From contig JBNKCG010000009.1 of NCBI GenBank assembly GCA_050287605.1, positions 1 through 23,466 on the forward strand: 23,466 nucleotides of DNA, in the 5' to 3' direction. The notes under the pieces are model-generated. The model saw only the letters and a list, made by a program, of their open reading frames with translations, was not told the origin of the DNA and made no database searches. This DNA comes from QQUJ01 sp050287605 (GTDB lineage: Bacteria > Pseudomonadota > Gammaproteobacteria > QQUJ01). Position numbers and translations under genes: made by a program. Positions 1 to 7,133 of the stretch are shown here, piece by piece. How positions within the stretch are numbered: position 1 is the stretch's first letter; each line of letters opens with the position of its first letter.

Positions 1-1
1 G

Positions 2-193
2 CAGGCCTTTGGCGCCATGGGCATCAGTCCCGACACGCCGCTGGCCGACCTCTGGACCTGGGCACGCGCCCTGCGCTACGCCGACGGGCCCGACGAGGTG
101 CACCTGCGCAGCATCGCCAAGATGGAGATCAAGGCGGGGGAAGCGACCCGCGGCCGCGCTGCCGCCTACCTGACACCGCCCGAAGCGTTGTGA
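2..193 (+). CDS. Acyl-CoA dehydrogenase, C-terminal fragment (5' end outside window)
   Basis: The frame is open from the first bases and stops with TGA at 191-193, giving 63 residues. The segment DGPDEVHLRSIAKMEIK is characteristic of the C-terminal helix of acyl-CoA dehydrogenases: the FAD/CoA-binding C-terminal domain usually ends with a 'DGPDEVH' stretch followed by a charged helix. The family performs FAD-dependent alpha,beta-dehydrogenation of acyl-CoA esters. The catalytic Glu and most of the protein lie upstream, so chain-length specificity cannot be judged. The SDR gene starts only 15 nt after the stop, so the two are probably co-transcribed. A FadE-like or phosphotransferase-fused (ACAD10/11-like) long form is possible. 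Confidence 0.85.
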   Translation, partial: QAFGAMGISPDTPLADLWTWARALRYADGPDEVHLRSIAKMEIKAGEATRGRAAAYLTPPEAL

Positions 194-208
194 GCTACGC
201 TTCGACGT

Positions 209-997
209 ATGAGCCAAAACGACCTGACCCCTGGGGTGCTGTTCTCGCTGAAGGGCAAGACCGCGCTAGTGACCGGCGCGGCATCGGGCCTGGGGCTGCA
301 TTTTGTACGTACGCTCGCGGCCGCCGGAGCCACGGTGATGCTGACGGCCCGCAACGCCGAACGCCTGCACTCGGCGACCGAGGCCCTGAATCTGCGCGGC
401 GTGGCAGCCCACCCGGTGACCTTGGACGTGACCCAGCGCGCCAGCGTGGACAGGGCCATCGCAACGGTGGAAAAAGACATCGGCCCCATCGACATCCTGG
501 TCAACAACGCCGGTATCGCCGACACCCAGCCGTTTCTCACCATGACCGAAGAGGCGTGGTTGCGGGTGATCGATACCGACCTCAGCAGCGTGTGGCGCGT
601 CAGCCAGGTGGTGGCGCGACGCATGATCGCTCACAAGACCCGCGGGTCGATCATCAACATCGCTTCCATCCTCGGCCTCGCCGCCCAGGCGACCCAGAGC
701 AACTACGCCACCGCCAAGGCCGGCGTCATTCACCTCACCCGCAACCTGGCGCGCGAACTGTGGCGCGAGGGCATCCGCGTCAACGCCATTGCGCCGGGCT
801 ACTTTGTCACCGAGCTCAACCGTGACTTCTTCGCCGGCGAAAAGGGACAGGCCTATATCAAGCGCCTGCTTCCACGCCGTACCGGCGAGCTCGCCGAGCT
901 CTCCGGCCCCCTGCTGCTGCTGGCGAGCGAGGCGGGCAGCTACATGACGGGGGTAACCCTGACGGTGGACGGGGGCACGCTGCTGGCTGGCATTTAG
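209..997 (+). CDS. SDR-family NAD(P)-dependent oxidoreductase
   Basis: This 262-residue protein is a classical short-chain dehydrogenase/reductase. The cofactor motif TGAASGLG is at 22-29 (TGxxxGxG), NNAG is at 99-102, and the catalytic residues are Ser153, Tyr166 and Lys170 (YATAK), with the usual 13-residue Ser-Tyr spacing. The C-terminal 'TGVTLTVDGG' is the standard SDR ending. The family oxidises or reduces hydroxyl/keto groups. Next to an acyl-CoA dehydrogenase and a thioesterase, a 3-hydroxyacyl-CoA dehydrogenase or 3-oxoacyl reductase role is plausible but inferred. The ATG at 209 is the first in frame, 15 nt after the preceding stop. No strong Shine-Dalgarno is visible, which suggests translational coupling. 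The residue after beta-2 (Thr46-Ala47-Arg48) leaves NAD versus NADP preference open. Confidence 0.93.
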   Translation: MSQNDLTPGVLFSLKGKTALVTGAASGLGLHFVRTLAAAGATVMLTARNAERLHSATEALNLRGVAAHPVTLDVTQRASVDRAIATVEKDIGPIDILVNNAGIADTQPFLTMTEEAWLRVIDTDLSSVWRVSQVVARRMIAHKTRGSIINIASILGLAAQATQSNYATAKAGVIHLTRNLARELWREGIRVNAIAPGYFVTELNRDFFAGEKGQAYIKRLLPRRTGELAELSGPLLLLASEAGSYMTGVTLTVDGGTLLAGI

Positions 998-1131
998 CCC
1001 GCACTGAATCTCTTCGACGCAATTCCATCCGGCGGTCGAGCACCGCCAACACCCGTGCTTCGCAATTGACAGCCGTGGGCTGGCGCGCTTAGATGCGGTG
1101 GCCCCAATCCCAAGCAAACAAGTCCACTACT

Positions 1132-1623
1132 ATGGTCACGACCCCAACGGACTCCACCGAATCCCCCGCTGGCCTCCCGGTCAGTGCCGACGAAAACCTG
1201 GCGCTCACCGGACTGGAGTTTTTGCGCGCAATGCTCAACGGGCGCTTCGCCGGTCCACCCATGGCCAGGACCCTCGGATTCGACCTGATCGATGTGGAGC
1301 ACGGCCGGGCGCTGTTCACCGGCACCCCCAGCGCCGACTACTACAACCCCCTGGGCAGCGTACACGGCGGCTGGGCGGCGACGCTGCTGGACTCGTGCAT
1401 GGCCTGCGCGGTGCACTCCACGCTACCGGCCGGTGTCGGCTACACCACACTGGAATTCAAGATCGACCTGATCCGCCCCATCACCGTGAAGACCGGCGAT
1501 GTCAGCGCCGAGGGGCGGGTCATCCGCGTCGGCAAACGAATCGGCCTGGCGGAGGGGACGTTGCGCGACGCCAACGGCGAGATCCTCGCCAAGGGCACCA
1601 CCACCTGTCTGATCACCTCCTGA
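1132..1623 (+). CDS. PaaI-family hotdog-fold thioesterase
   Basis: The protein has the PaaI/YbgC-like hotdog signature NPLGSVHGGWAATLLDS. Its HGG turn and following Asp form the usual active-site region at the start of the central helix, and TTLEFKIDLIRPI is the typical next strand. The likely reaction is hydrolysis of an acyl- or aryl-acyl-CoA to the free acid. An in-frame ATG at 1093 would give 176 residues. I prefer 1132 (163 residues, MVTTPTDSTE) because the hotdog domain begins well downstream and the extra residues look non-conserved. Neither start has a good Shine-Dalgarno, so the start is uncertain. It lies 134 nt after the SDR gene and 28 nt before the MFS gene on the same strand, which suggests one acyl-CoA processing operon. 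Confidence 0.85.
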   Translation: MVTTPTDSTESPAGLPVSADENLALTGLEFLRAMLNGRFAGPPMARTLGFDLIDVEHGRALFTGTPSADYYNPLGSVHGGWAATLLDSCMACAVHSTLPAGVGYTTLEFKIDLIRPITVKTGDVSAEGRVIRVGKRIGLAEGTLRDANGEILAKGTTTCLITS

Positions 1624-1651
1624 TCGCCCCCAGCCCGTGGAGAACGATTCC

Positions 1652-2875
1652 GTGACCCCCCGCCAACGCCACAACGACTGGCTCACCCCGCTGCTGGTCA
1701 TCATCGCCGGCTGCATCATCGCCATGGTGGGATTCGGGCCGCGCTCCATCCTCGGCCTGTTCCTGGAGCCCATGACCCAGGCGCGCGGCTGGGGCCGCGA
1801 GACCTTCGCGCTCTCCATGGCCGTTCAGAACCTGTTGTGGGGATTCGGTGTGCCCATCGCCAGCGCCATCGCCGACCGTTCCGGTCCCACCCGGGTCCTG
1901 ACCCTGGGGGCGCTCATGTACGGCGCCGGCCTGTGGGGCATGGCGGTCACCACCAGCACCCTCGGGCTGCAGCTGTTCGGCGGCGTGCTCACTGGACTGG
2001 GGGTGGCGTTCACCGCGTTTTCCATCGCCCTCGCCGCCATGGCCAAGATGGTGGGGCCGCAGCGCCGCTCGCTGGTGCTGGGATTGGGCACCGCGGCGGG
2101 CTCCATGGGACAAGTGGTCTTCTCGCCCCTGGGGCAACTCTTCATCTCGCAGTTCGGCTGGTACGCCACGCTGCTGATGCTGGCGGCGAGCGTGCTGGTC
2201 ATCGTCCCGCTCGCCTTCGTACTGCCCGGCAACGAGGCGCACCCGGGCGAACCGGACAGCCAGCAGAGCATCGGCCAGGCACTGGGCGAAGCGGTGGGGC
2301 ACCGCGGATTCGTGCTGCTCACGGTGGGCTTTTTCGTGTGCGGCTTTCACGTCGCCTTCATCACGGTGCATTTCCCCGCCTACGTGAAAGACTTGGGGCT
2401 ACCCGCTGAAGCGGGCGCTTACTCCATCGCCATCATCGGGCTGTTCAACATCGTCGGCTCGTTCGCCTCCGGCGCGGCGGGACAGCGCTGGAGCAAAAAG
2501 GGCGGGCTCGCCTTCATCTACTTCACCCGCGCCATCGTCATCACCTCGTTGCTGATGGCACCCAAGACCGAGTTCACCATCTACCTGTTCGCCTCGGCCA
2601 TGGGGCTGCTGTGGCTCTCCACGGTACCGCTGACCTCGGGGATCGTGGCGCAGGTGTTCGGGGTGCGCTACATGGCAACGCTGTTCGGCATCGTCTTCTT
2701 CAGTCACCAGGTGGGGAGCTTCATGGGCGTGTGGCTGGGCGGGCGCCTCTACGACGCCACCGGCACTTACGACACGGTGTGGTGGACCGGTGTGGCGTTG
2801 GGGGTTGCCGCGGCGCTGATCCACCTGCCCATCAACGAGCGGCCGCTGGCGCGGCTGGCGGTGGAGCGCACGTAG
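1652..2875 (+). CDS. MFS transporter (oxalate-formate/monocarboxylate-like)
   Basis: This 407-residue protein has about 12 hydrophobic segments. After TM2 it has the MFS loop 'ADRSGPTRVL', a variant of the GxxxDRxGxR motif A, and a second related loop after TM8 ('RWSKKGG'). Overall character resembles the oxalate/formate antiporter and monocarboxylate branch of the major facilitator superfamily, so an organic anion is the likely substrate. That assignment is by resemblance only. The frame also has a GTG at 1637, but GTG at 1652 is preferred because GGAG at 1639-1642 sits 9 nt before it. It follows the thioesterase closely and is the last gene before a strong terminator, so it probably imports a carboxylic acid or exports the acid released by the thioesterase. 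Confidence 0.88.
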   Translation: MTPRQRHNDWLTPLLVIIAGCIIAMVGFGPRSILGLFLEPMTQARGWGRETFALSMAVQNLLWGFGVPIASAIADRSGPTRVLTLGALMYGAGLWGMAVTTSTLGLQLFGGVLTGLGVAFTAFSIALAAMAKMVGPQRRSLVLGLGTAAGSMGQVVFSPLGQLFISQFGWYATLLMLAASVLVIVPLAFVLPGNEAHPGEPDSQQSIGQALGEAVGHRGFVLLTVGFFVCGFHVAFITVHFPAYVKDLGLPAEAGAYSIAIIGLFNIVGSFASGAAGQRWSKKGGLAFIYFTRAIVITSLLMAPKTEFTIYLFASAMGLLWLSTVPLTSGIVAQVFGVRYMATLFGIVFFSHQVGSFMGVWLGGRLYDATGTYDTVWWTGVALGVAAALIHLPINERPLARLAVERT

Positions 2876-2910
2876 CCGGCGGGGAAGCCGAACAGCATCA
2901 AGGCACACAC

Positions 2911-2946
2911 AACGAAACGCGGGGCCGTGTAGCCCCGCGTTTCGTT
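2911..2946. terminator. Perfect bidirectional rho-independent terminator
   Basis: Two 15-nt arms (2911-2925 and 2932-2946) are exact reverse complements around a 6-nt loop. The stem core is GC-rich (GCGGGGC) and the base is AACGAAA/TTTCGTT, so each strand ends in a T-rich run. It lies between the stop of the MFS gene (plus) and the stop of the lipoprotein-pilin gene (minus). It therefore serves both convergent transcripts. Confidence 0.9.
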
Positions 2947-2957
2947 TTGCGGCTCAG

Positions 2958-5147
2958 CTACTCACGACACTGCCTGGGCAGATACTTCTGCGCCAAATCG
3001 CCATCGCACCTCCACCGCAACTGCCCTTCCTCGACCTGCGGAACCAGAACCAGCATATTCTCTTCACCCAAGGCGGAATGGCTGAACTCGATCACGATGC
3101 TGCCATCGTCAGGCAGTAAAGAGACCTGGTACGCGTCGGTATCGAAGTCTGACAGATCGAGCGCCTCGATCTCCTGTTCGTTGGGATAGCGCTGGTGTTC
3201 CCGGGCAAACGCTTCCAGATACTGTTTCAACTCGGCTACCGCGAGGGCACCTTGCTCTATCCGCGCACGCACGGTGTAGTCCTGGTAGGCGGGAATGGCC
3301 ACCGCGGCCAACACACCGACAACCGCCACAGCGGTATACCCGTTGCCCGCCAGCAGGATCTCGGCGGGATTGTATTCATACGCCAGCTCCAGCGCCAACT
3401 GCGTCTCGGAGGAGGTGAGTTTGACGCCAAAGGCGCCGGCTTCGGGCAGGCCCGCTTCGCGCGGCGTGGGCATCGCAAACATATCGACGGGACGCTCCGC
3501 CACGTCGCCGAGGTAGCTCAGCCCCTCCAGGTTGAGACGGTACATGAACGCGGGCACACCCTCGTTGCGCACCGACGCCATCATCAACGCCCCGGCGGGC
3601 TCCATGCGCTGCTCCTGTTTCAACCACTGGTCCACCGGGGTACGCGTCGCAATGTAGTTACGGTCCATCAGCACCTGCGGCAGGCTCGCCACGATCAGGT
3701 AATCGCCCTCCTCAACCCAATAGGTGTGGCTGGGGACGCCGAAGAAACGCGTAACGATCTTCCTCCTCCACGTGTATGGGTCAGCCGCTTCCCGTTTGAG
3801 GGCCAACGAATCCAGTGAAGGCATGACCAGATGGTGGTAGGTTCGGCCGCCGATCTGGCGCGTGGTGTGGTTGAGCCCGAAGCGTTGGGTCGCGTTGTCG
3901 ATGAGCGAGTGAAACTTCTGCGCATCCTTGAAACGCACCGCGATGTACTGCCCGGCCTCATCGGAGACAAAGGTGACGTCCTGCCCCAACGTCGCGAGAA
4001 TGTCCTCGATGCTGAAACCCATCTTCTCGGCAAACTGCTGCTTGAACTCACGGTACTTCTTCATATCCTCCGTCGTGTTGAAGGTGGACGCCGCCGCTTC
4101 GATGGAGACCAGATCGTTCGGACTGGGCAGTCCCAGTACCGCCACCGCGGTCGGCTCGCCGGCCGCCTGGAAGGTCGGTGCATCCTTGATCACCGGCAGA
4201 AAGGCGCGGAACCCGCGCTGCGGCATCTCCACCACCGCCTTGAGGCGATGAATGCCGCCGCTAGTGCCGATGCCCAACCCGACGCTCTTCACGAAATTGA
4301 TGCCGAACAGCCCCAGCATCGCCAGCTGATCGCGCTGGCCCATGGCGTTGGCCAGCTCCAGCAGCTTGGGGCCGTTGAACCAGACGAAGAAACCGTGACC
4401 GCTGGCGTCGATACTCTGTTCCAGCGCGCGCATCGCGTGGGCGGGGGTCGGTTTCAATCCCGGCAGGGTTTGCGCAAGCGACGTGGGTTGCAGCGCCACG
4501 CCGCTCAGCAGGTAGAGCCGCGACGTCGCCGTGTCCAGCATCACCTGCGTGGGTACGCCGGCCACCGCGATCACTCCCGCCTGCGTCGGCTGCACCGGTG
4601 CCAGCACCTGAATCTGGGGATAGTTGGCGGTCGCCTGTTGAAGAAAGGCATTGAGCGCATCGGGGCCGGAAAAATCCACTGCCGTGGTGACGATCAGGTT
4701 GGGCAGCGGGCTTGCGGGATCGGTCGAAGCCAGTGCCGCCGCCTCGATGGGCGACTTGGCGTGTTGCAACAGCAAGCGCGCGTAGAGTTGCGCGTTCGGC
4801 GGCAACTCCGGAATCACGTTGGCGCCGAACCCCTCGCGAATCGAACGCACCGCATCCGCATAAGGAGCGGAACCCACCGCCTTGTCCAACGCACCGCCGG
4901 ATGGGGTACCGATCACGCCCCAGGCGCTGGGAATCCGCAGATAGGCGTAAGCGGTATCCGGAAGCACCTCGCGCAGGTGGGAACGCAACGCGAGCGCCTC
5001 TCCCTTGGCAGGCTCGACGGGGCGCATTGCCGTTGGTTGGGTATCGGTGACGGACACCGAATCGGCACCCGGCGTCGGGGTGCGGTCGCAGGCGGCGAGC
5101 AACAGACCAGCGAGCAGTAGAGCGGACCAGTGTATGGATTTGGCCAT
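2958..5147 (-). CDS. Lipoprotein with C-terminal type IV pilin-like domain (729 aa)
   Basis: The frame is open from 5384, but the ATG at 5147 is chosen. It begins a lipoprotein signal peptide with lipobox LLAAC (Cys20), and AAGGA lies 10 nt upstream. Residues 21 to about 590 form a large periplasmic region (start 'LREVLPDTAYAYLRIP') loosely resembling DUF3352-type proteins; I do not recognise it firmly. Residues 601-729 are pilin-like: hydrophobic helix AVAVVGVLAAVAIPAYQDYT, then charged helix 'VRARIEQG', and a C-terminal Cys pair (Cys714, Cys727) with 'KYLPRQC', as in PilA-type pilins. The prepilin peptidase context is missing: the helix is shortened and Asn stands where Glu5 would align. 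Asp at +2 after Cys20 predicts inner-membrane retention by the E. coli rule. Function is unknown; envelope location is likely. Confidence 0.85.
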   Translation of the reverse strand: MAKSIHWSALLLAGLLLAACDRTPTPGADSVSVTDTQPTAMRPVEPAKGEALALRSHLREVLPDTAYAYLRIPSAWGVIGTPSGGALDKAVGSAPYADAVRSIREGFGANVIPELPPNAQLYARLLLQHAKSPIEAAALASTDPASPLPNLIVTTAVDFSGPDALNAFLQQATANYPQIQVLAPVQPTQAGVIAVAGVPTQVMLDTATSRLYLLSGVALQPTSLAQTLPGLKPTPAHAMRALEQSIDASGHGFFVWFNGPKLLELANAMGQRDQLAMLGLFGINFVKSVGLGIGTSGGIHRLKAVVEMPQRGFRAFLPVIKDAPTFQAAGEPTAVAVLGLPSPNDLVSIEAAASTFNTTEDMKKYREFKQQFAEKMGFSIEDILATLGQDVTFVSDEAGQYIAVRFKDAQKFHSLIDNATQRFGLNHTTRQIGGRTYHHLVMPSLDSLALKREAADPYTWRRKIVTRFFGVPSHTYWVEEGDYLIVASLPQVLMDRNYIATRTPVDQWLKQEQRMEPAGALMMASVRNEGVPAFMYRLNLEGLSYLGDVAERPVDMFAMPTPREAGLPEAGAFGVKLTSSETQLALELAYEYNPAEILLAGNGYTAVAVVGVLAAVAIPAYQDYTVRARIEQGALAVAELKQYLEAFAREHQRYPNEQEIEALDLSDFDTDAYQVSLLPDDGSIVIEFSHSALGEENMLVLVPQVEEGQLRWRCDGDLAQKYLPRQCRE

Positions 5148-5296
5148 GGAACGAATTTCCTTCGTGTTCTGAGCCGGAAGATTGTGTCTATCGGCCGTCT
5201 CAAGTGATTCTTGACGACGATGCCCACGTCGCTTCGAGTGCCGAATGCTATCTCGGATGCGACGTCGTCGTTTATGCGTAGTCAACCATCGGTGAG

Positions 5297-5335
5297 CGCC
5301 TTCAGGCGTGTGGGAATAATCGGTCTCAACCGATT
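5297..5335 (-). other. Twin dyads between sbmA-like and lipoprotein genes
   Basis: Two adjacent inverted repeats lie in the 264-nt gap. One is CGCC-TTCA-GGCG at 5297-5308. The other is AATCGGT-CTCA-ACCGATT at 5318-5335, with perfect 7-nt arms and a 4-nt loop. Neither is followed by a T run on the minus strand, so they could be an mRNA-stabilising hairpin, a weak terminator after the transporter gene, or an operator for the lipoprotein gene. The rest of the gap shows nothing I can name. Confidence 0.35.
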
Positions 5336-5411
5336 TGTAGAACGTAGCACCACATTCCGTACGCGCCGCACCGAGCGGCGGCACAGCGCGTTGGGAGTCT
5401 TGAGCCGGAGC

Positions 5412-6704
5412 CTATTCTGAGATGACGCCGCCGCTTTCCAGATAGCGTTGATCAATCGCGGGCAAAGGTTCGTCGTAAATCGCCGCCTCAAAGGTCCGGA
5501 GACGCTTGTAGATGGACAGCAACTCTACGATCGTCGGCCACGAATTGACCAAGTATTGGAAGGAACTTTCCACCTGATTGAAGGCGTTGAGAATGCGCTG
5601 CATGATGCCCAGCGTAAAAGCGCCGGCCACGATGGAAGGCGCCAGTGCGATCATGGGTACGAACTGCCCGATATTGAGATAGCCGTACCGCACCACGTTG
5701 AAGTAAAGATAATTGAGATAGAGGCGGAAGTAGTTTCTGCGCACTTTATCGAACAGTTCGGACAGCGTCTCCGGTTCCGCCCGGTGGGCGTGGTCTTCCC
5801 CGTAGACCAGCTCTTTGCGGTACGCGGCCTCAACCCGCTGATTCCTGAATTCCAAGCCCGGCAGACGGATGCCTGCCAGCGCCAGCAGGCCGGTGCCGAA
5901 CACCGACCACAGAATGGCCACGAAGACCAGAGCCTGCGGGACTTTGCCGATCAGCGGCAGTTCCGTCACGTAGCTGGACAGCCCCCACAGGATAGGCAGG
6001 AAGGCGAGCATGGTCATCACCGAATCCAGGAAGCTCACCCCCAAGCCTTCCACGATGCTCGCAAAGCGCATGGTGTCTTCCTGGATGCGCTGTGACGCGC
6101 CCTCGATATGACGCACTCGTTGCCAGTTGGCCGTGTAGTATTCGTTCATGGCCGTGCGCCATCGGAACACGAAGTGGCTCACGAAGAAACGGTTGAATAC
6201 CGCCACGGTCACCGCAACCATGATGATGATCGCGACCGTAGAAAGCTCGTGGTAGTAGTCCCCGATGCTGATGTTCTCCGGCTTGCTCAGAGCACGCTGA
6301 ATCAGGTCGTAGAAGCCGCCGTACCATTCGTTGAGCATGACGCTCACCTGCACCTGAAACCAGGTGATGAAGACGATGAGCGCCGAACCCAACACCGACC
6401 AACGCGACCACTTTTGCCCGGCACGCAGCATCCAGGTACTGACGAATATCAGATAGGCGAGGAACATGTACTGGTAGAACCAAGCGCTGTTGGCCTCGTT
6501 TGTCGCGGTGTCGTAGAGCGCTTTGGCCGCGCCGTCCGCATTCGCTGAGAGCGCCTGTGGAAAATGGATGCCGACCAGCGGTGCCAAACTCACGGTGGGA
6601 CCCAAATCCTGGGCAAAGAGGTACCAACCCACTATGCAGAGCAGGGCCCAAAGGGCGAACGAAAGGAAAAACAGTTTCGGCTTGGGGAAAAATGAAAGAA
6701 ACAC
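5412..6704 (-). CDS. sbmA: SbmA/BacA-family peptide transporter
   Basis: This 430-residue membrane protein begins MFLSFFPKPKLFFLSF, very close to the start of E. coli SbmA, and carries about seven or eight hydrophobic segments. The landmarks 'WRTAMNEYYTANW' and 'RIEGASQRIQEDT'-like text (HIEGASQRIQEDTMRFA) are diagnostic of the SbmA/BacA and ABC-transmembrane fold. The family imports peptides (microcins, bleomycin, proline-rich antimicrobial peptides) across the inner membrane using the proton gradient; it has no ATPase domain, and none is seen here. The start codon is GTG at 6704-6702, chosen by this N-terminal match; a GAGAG lies about 11 nt upstream. It is slightly longer than E. coli SbmA (406 aa). 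The gene stands 264 nt upstream of the lipoprotein-pilin gene on the same strand and may be co-transcribed with it. Confidence 0.92.
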   Translation of the reverse strand: MFLSFFPKPKLFFLSFALWALLCIVGWYLFAQDLGPTVSLAPLVGIHFPQALSANADGAAKALYDTATNEANSAWFYQYMFLAYLIFVSTWMLRAGQKWSRWSVLGSALIVFITWFQVQVSVMLNEWYGGFYDLIQRALSKPENISIGDYYHELSTVAIIIMVAVTVAVFNRFFVSHFVFRWRTAMNEYYTANWQRVRHIEGASQRIQEDTMRFASIVEGLGVSFLDSVMTMLAFLPILWGLSSYVTELPLIGKVPQALVFVAILWSVFGTGLLALAGIRLPGLEFRNQRVEAAYRKELVYGEDHAHRAEPETLSELFDKVRRNYFRLYLNYLYFNVVRYGYLNIGQFVPMIALAPSIVAGAFTLGIMQRILNAFNQVESSFQYLVNSWPTIVELLSIYKRLRTFEAAIYDEPLPAIDQRYLESGGVISE

Positions 6705-7133
6705 GATTCTTACTCTCGCTAAGGAATAGGGCGATTGGACAGGGAAACTGATCTAGAGTTGCCTCCGACCCGCCAGCGGCTTCATGCAAACCCACTGTAG
6801 AACGGGGTCAAGCATCAAGGGTGCTGAGACATAGGGAATCACGAAGACGCCTGGTTCGAAAGCGTTTTTCGTAGACAGCCGGTCTTGAGAGGCGCCAGCG
6901 CGGTCGTTCCAACGTCTCGCGCCCAGAGTTCTCGGCCACTGTGCGAGCAAGCAGACTGAATCCGACTACCCCGCTTCTTCGCCCCAGCCCCGCGGCGATA
7001 CGCAGGTGATCGAAACCGTTGGATGAAAGCGGCCGCGCCGGTATGATCTGTCCCGGGACGGGATCGGCCACGTACCGATCACGCGGTAGACAACAATGAC
7101 CAACAACTGGCCCACGATCGCTGGCAGGGGAAA
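6705..7133. other. 429-nt divergent intergenic region
   Basis: This gap separates the SbmA-like gene (minus) from the ChpA-like gene (plus). It holds a candidate sigma-70 promoter for the plus-strand gene (listed separately) and an inverted repeat GATCGG-N7-CCGATC at 7062-7080 just downstream of it, which could be an operator or a 5'-UTR hairpin. The minus strand carries open frames here (for example 6808-7071), but they have no recognisable domain and no ribosome-binding site. I see no RNA gene. Confidence 0.5.
7019..7047 (+). promoter_or_regulatory. Candidate sigma-70 promoter for the ChpA-like gene
   Basis: TTGGAT at 7019-7024 and TATGAT at 7042-7047 are separated by exactly 17 nt. The -10 matches consensus at five of six positions, the -35 only at TTG. 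A start site near 7054 would give an approximately 80-nt leader containing the GATCGG/CCGATC dyad. Confidence 0.4.

Noticed and set aside
6808..7071. Minus-strand ORF in the gap upstream of the SbmA-like gene
   Set aside because: No ribosome-binding site, no domain, and it overlaps the likely promoter of the ChpA-like gene.
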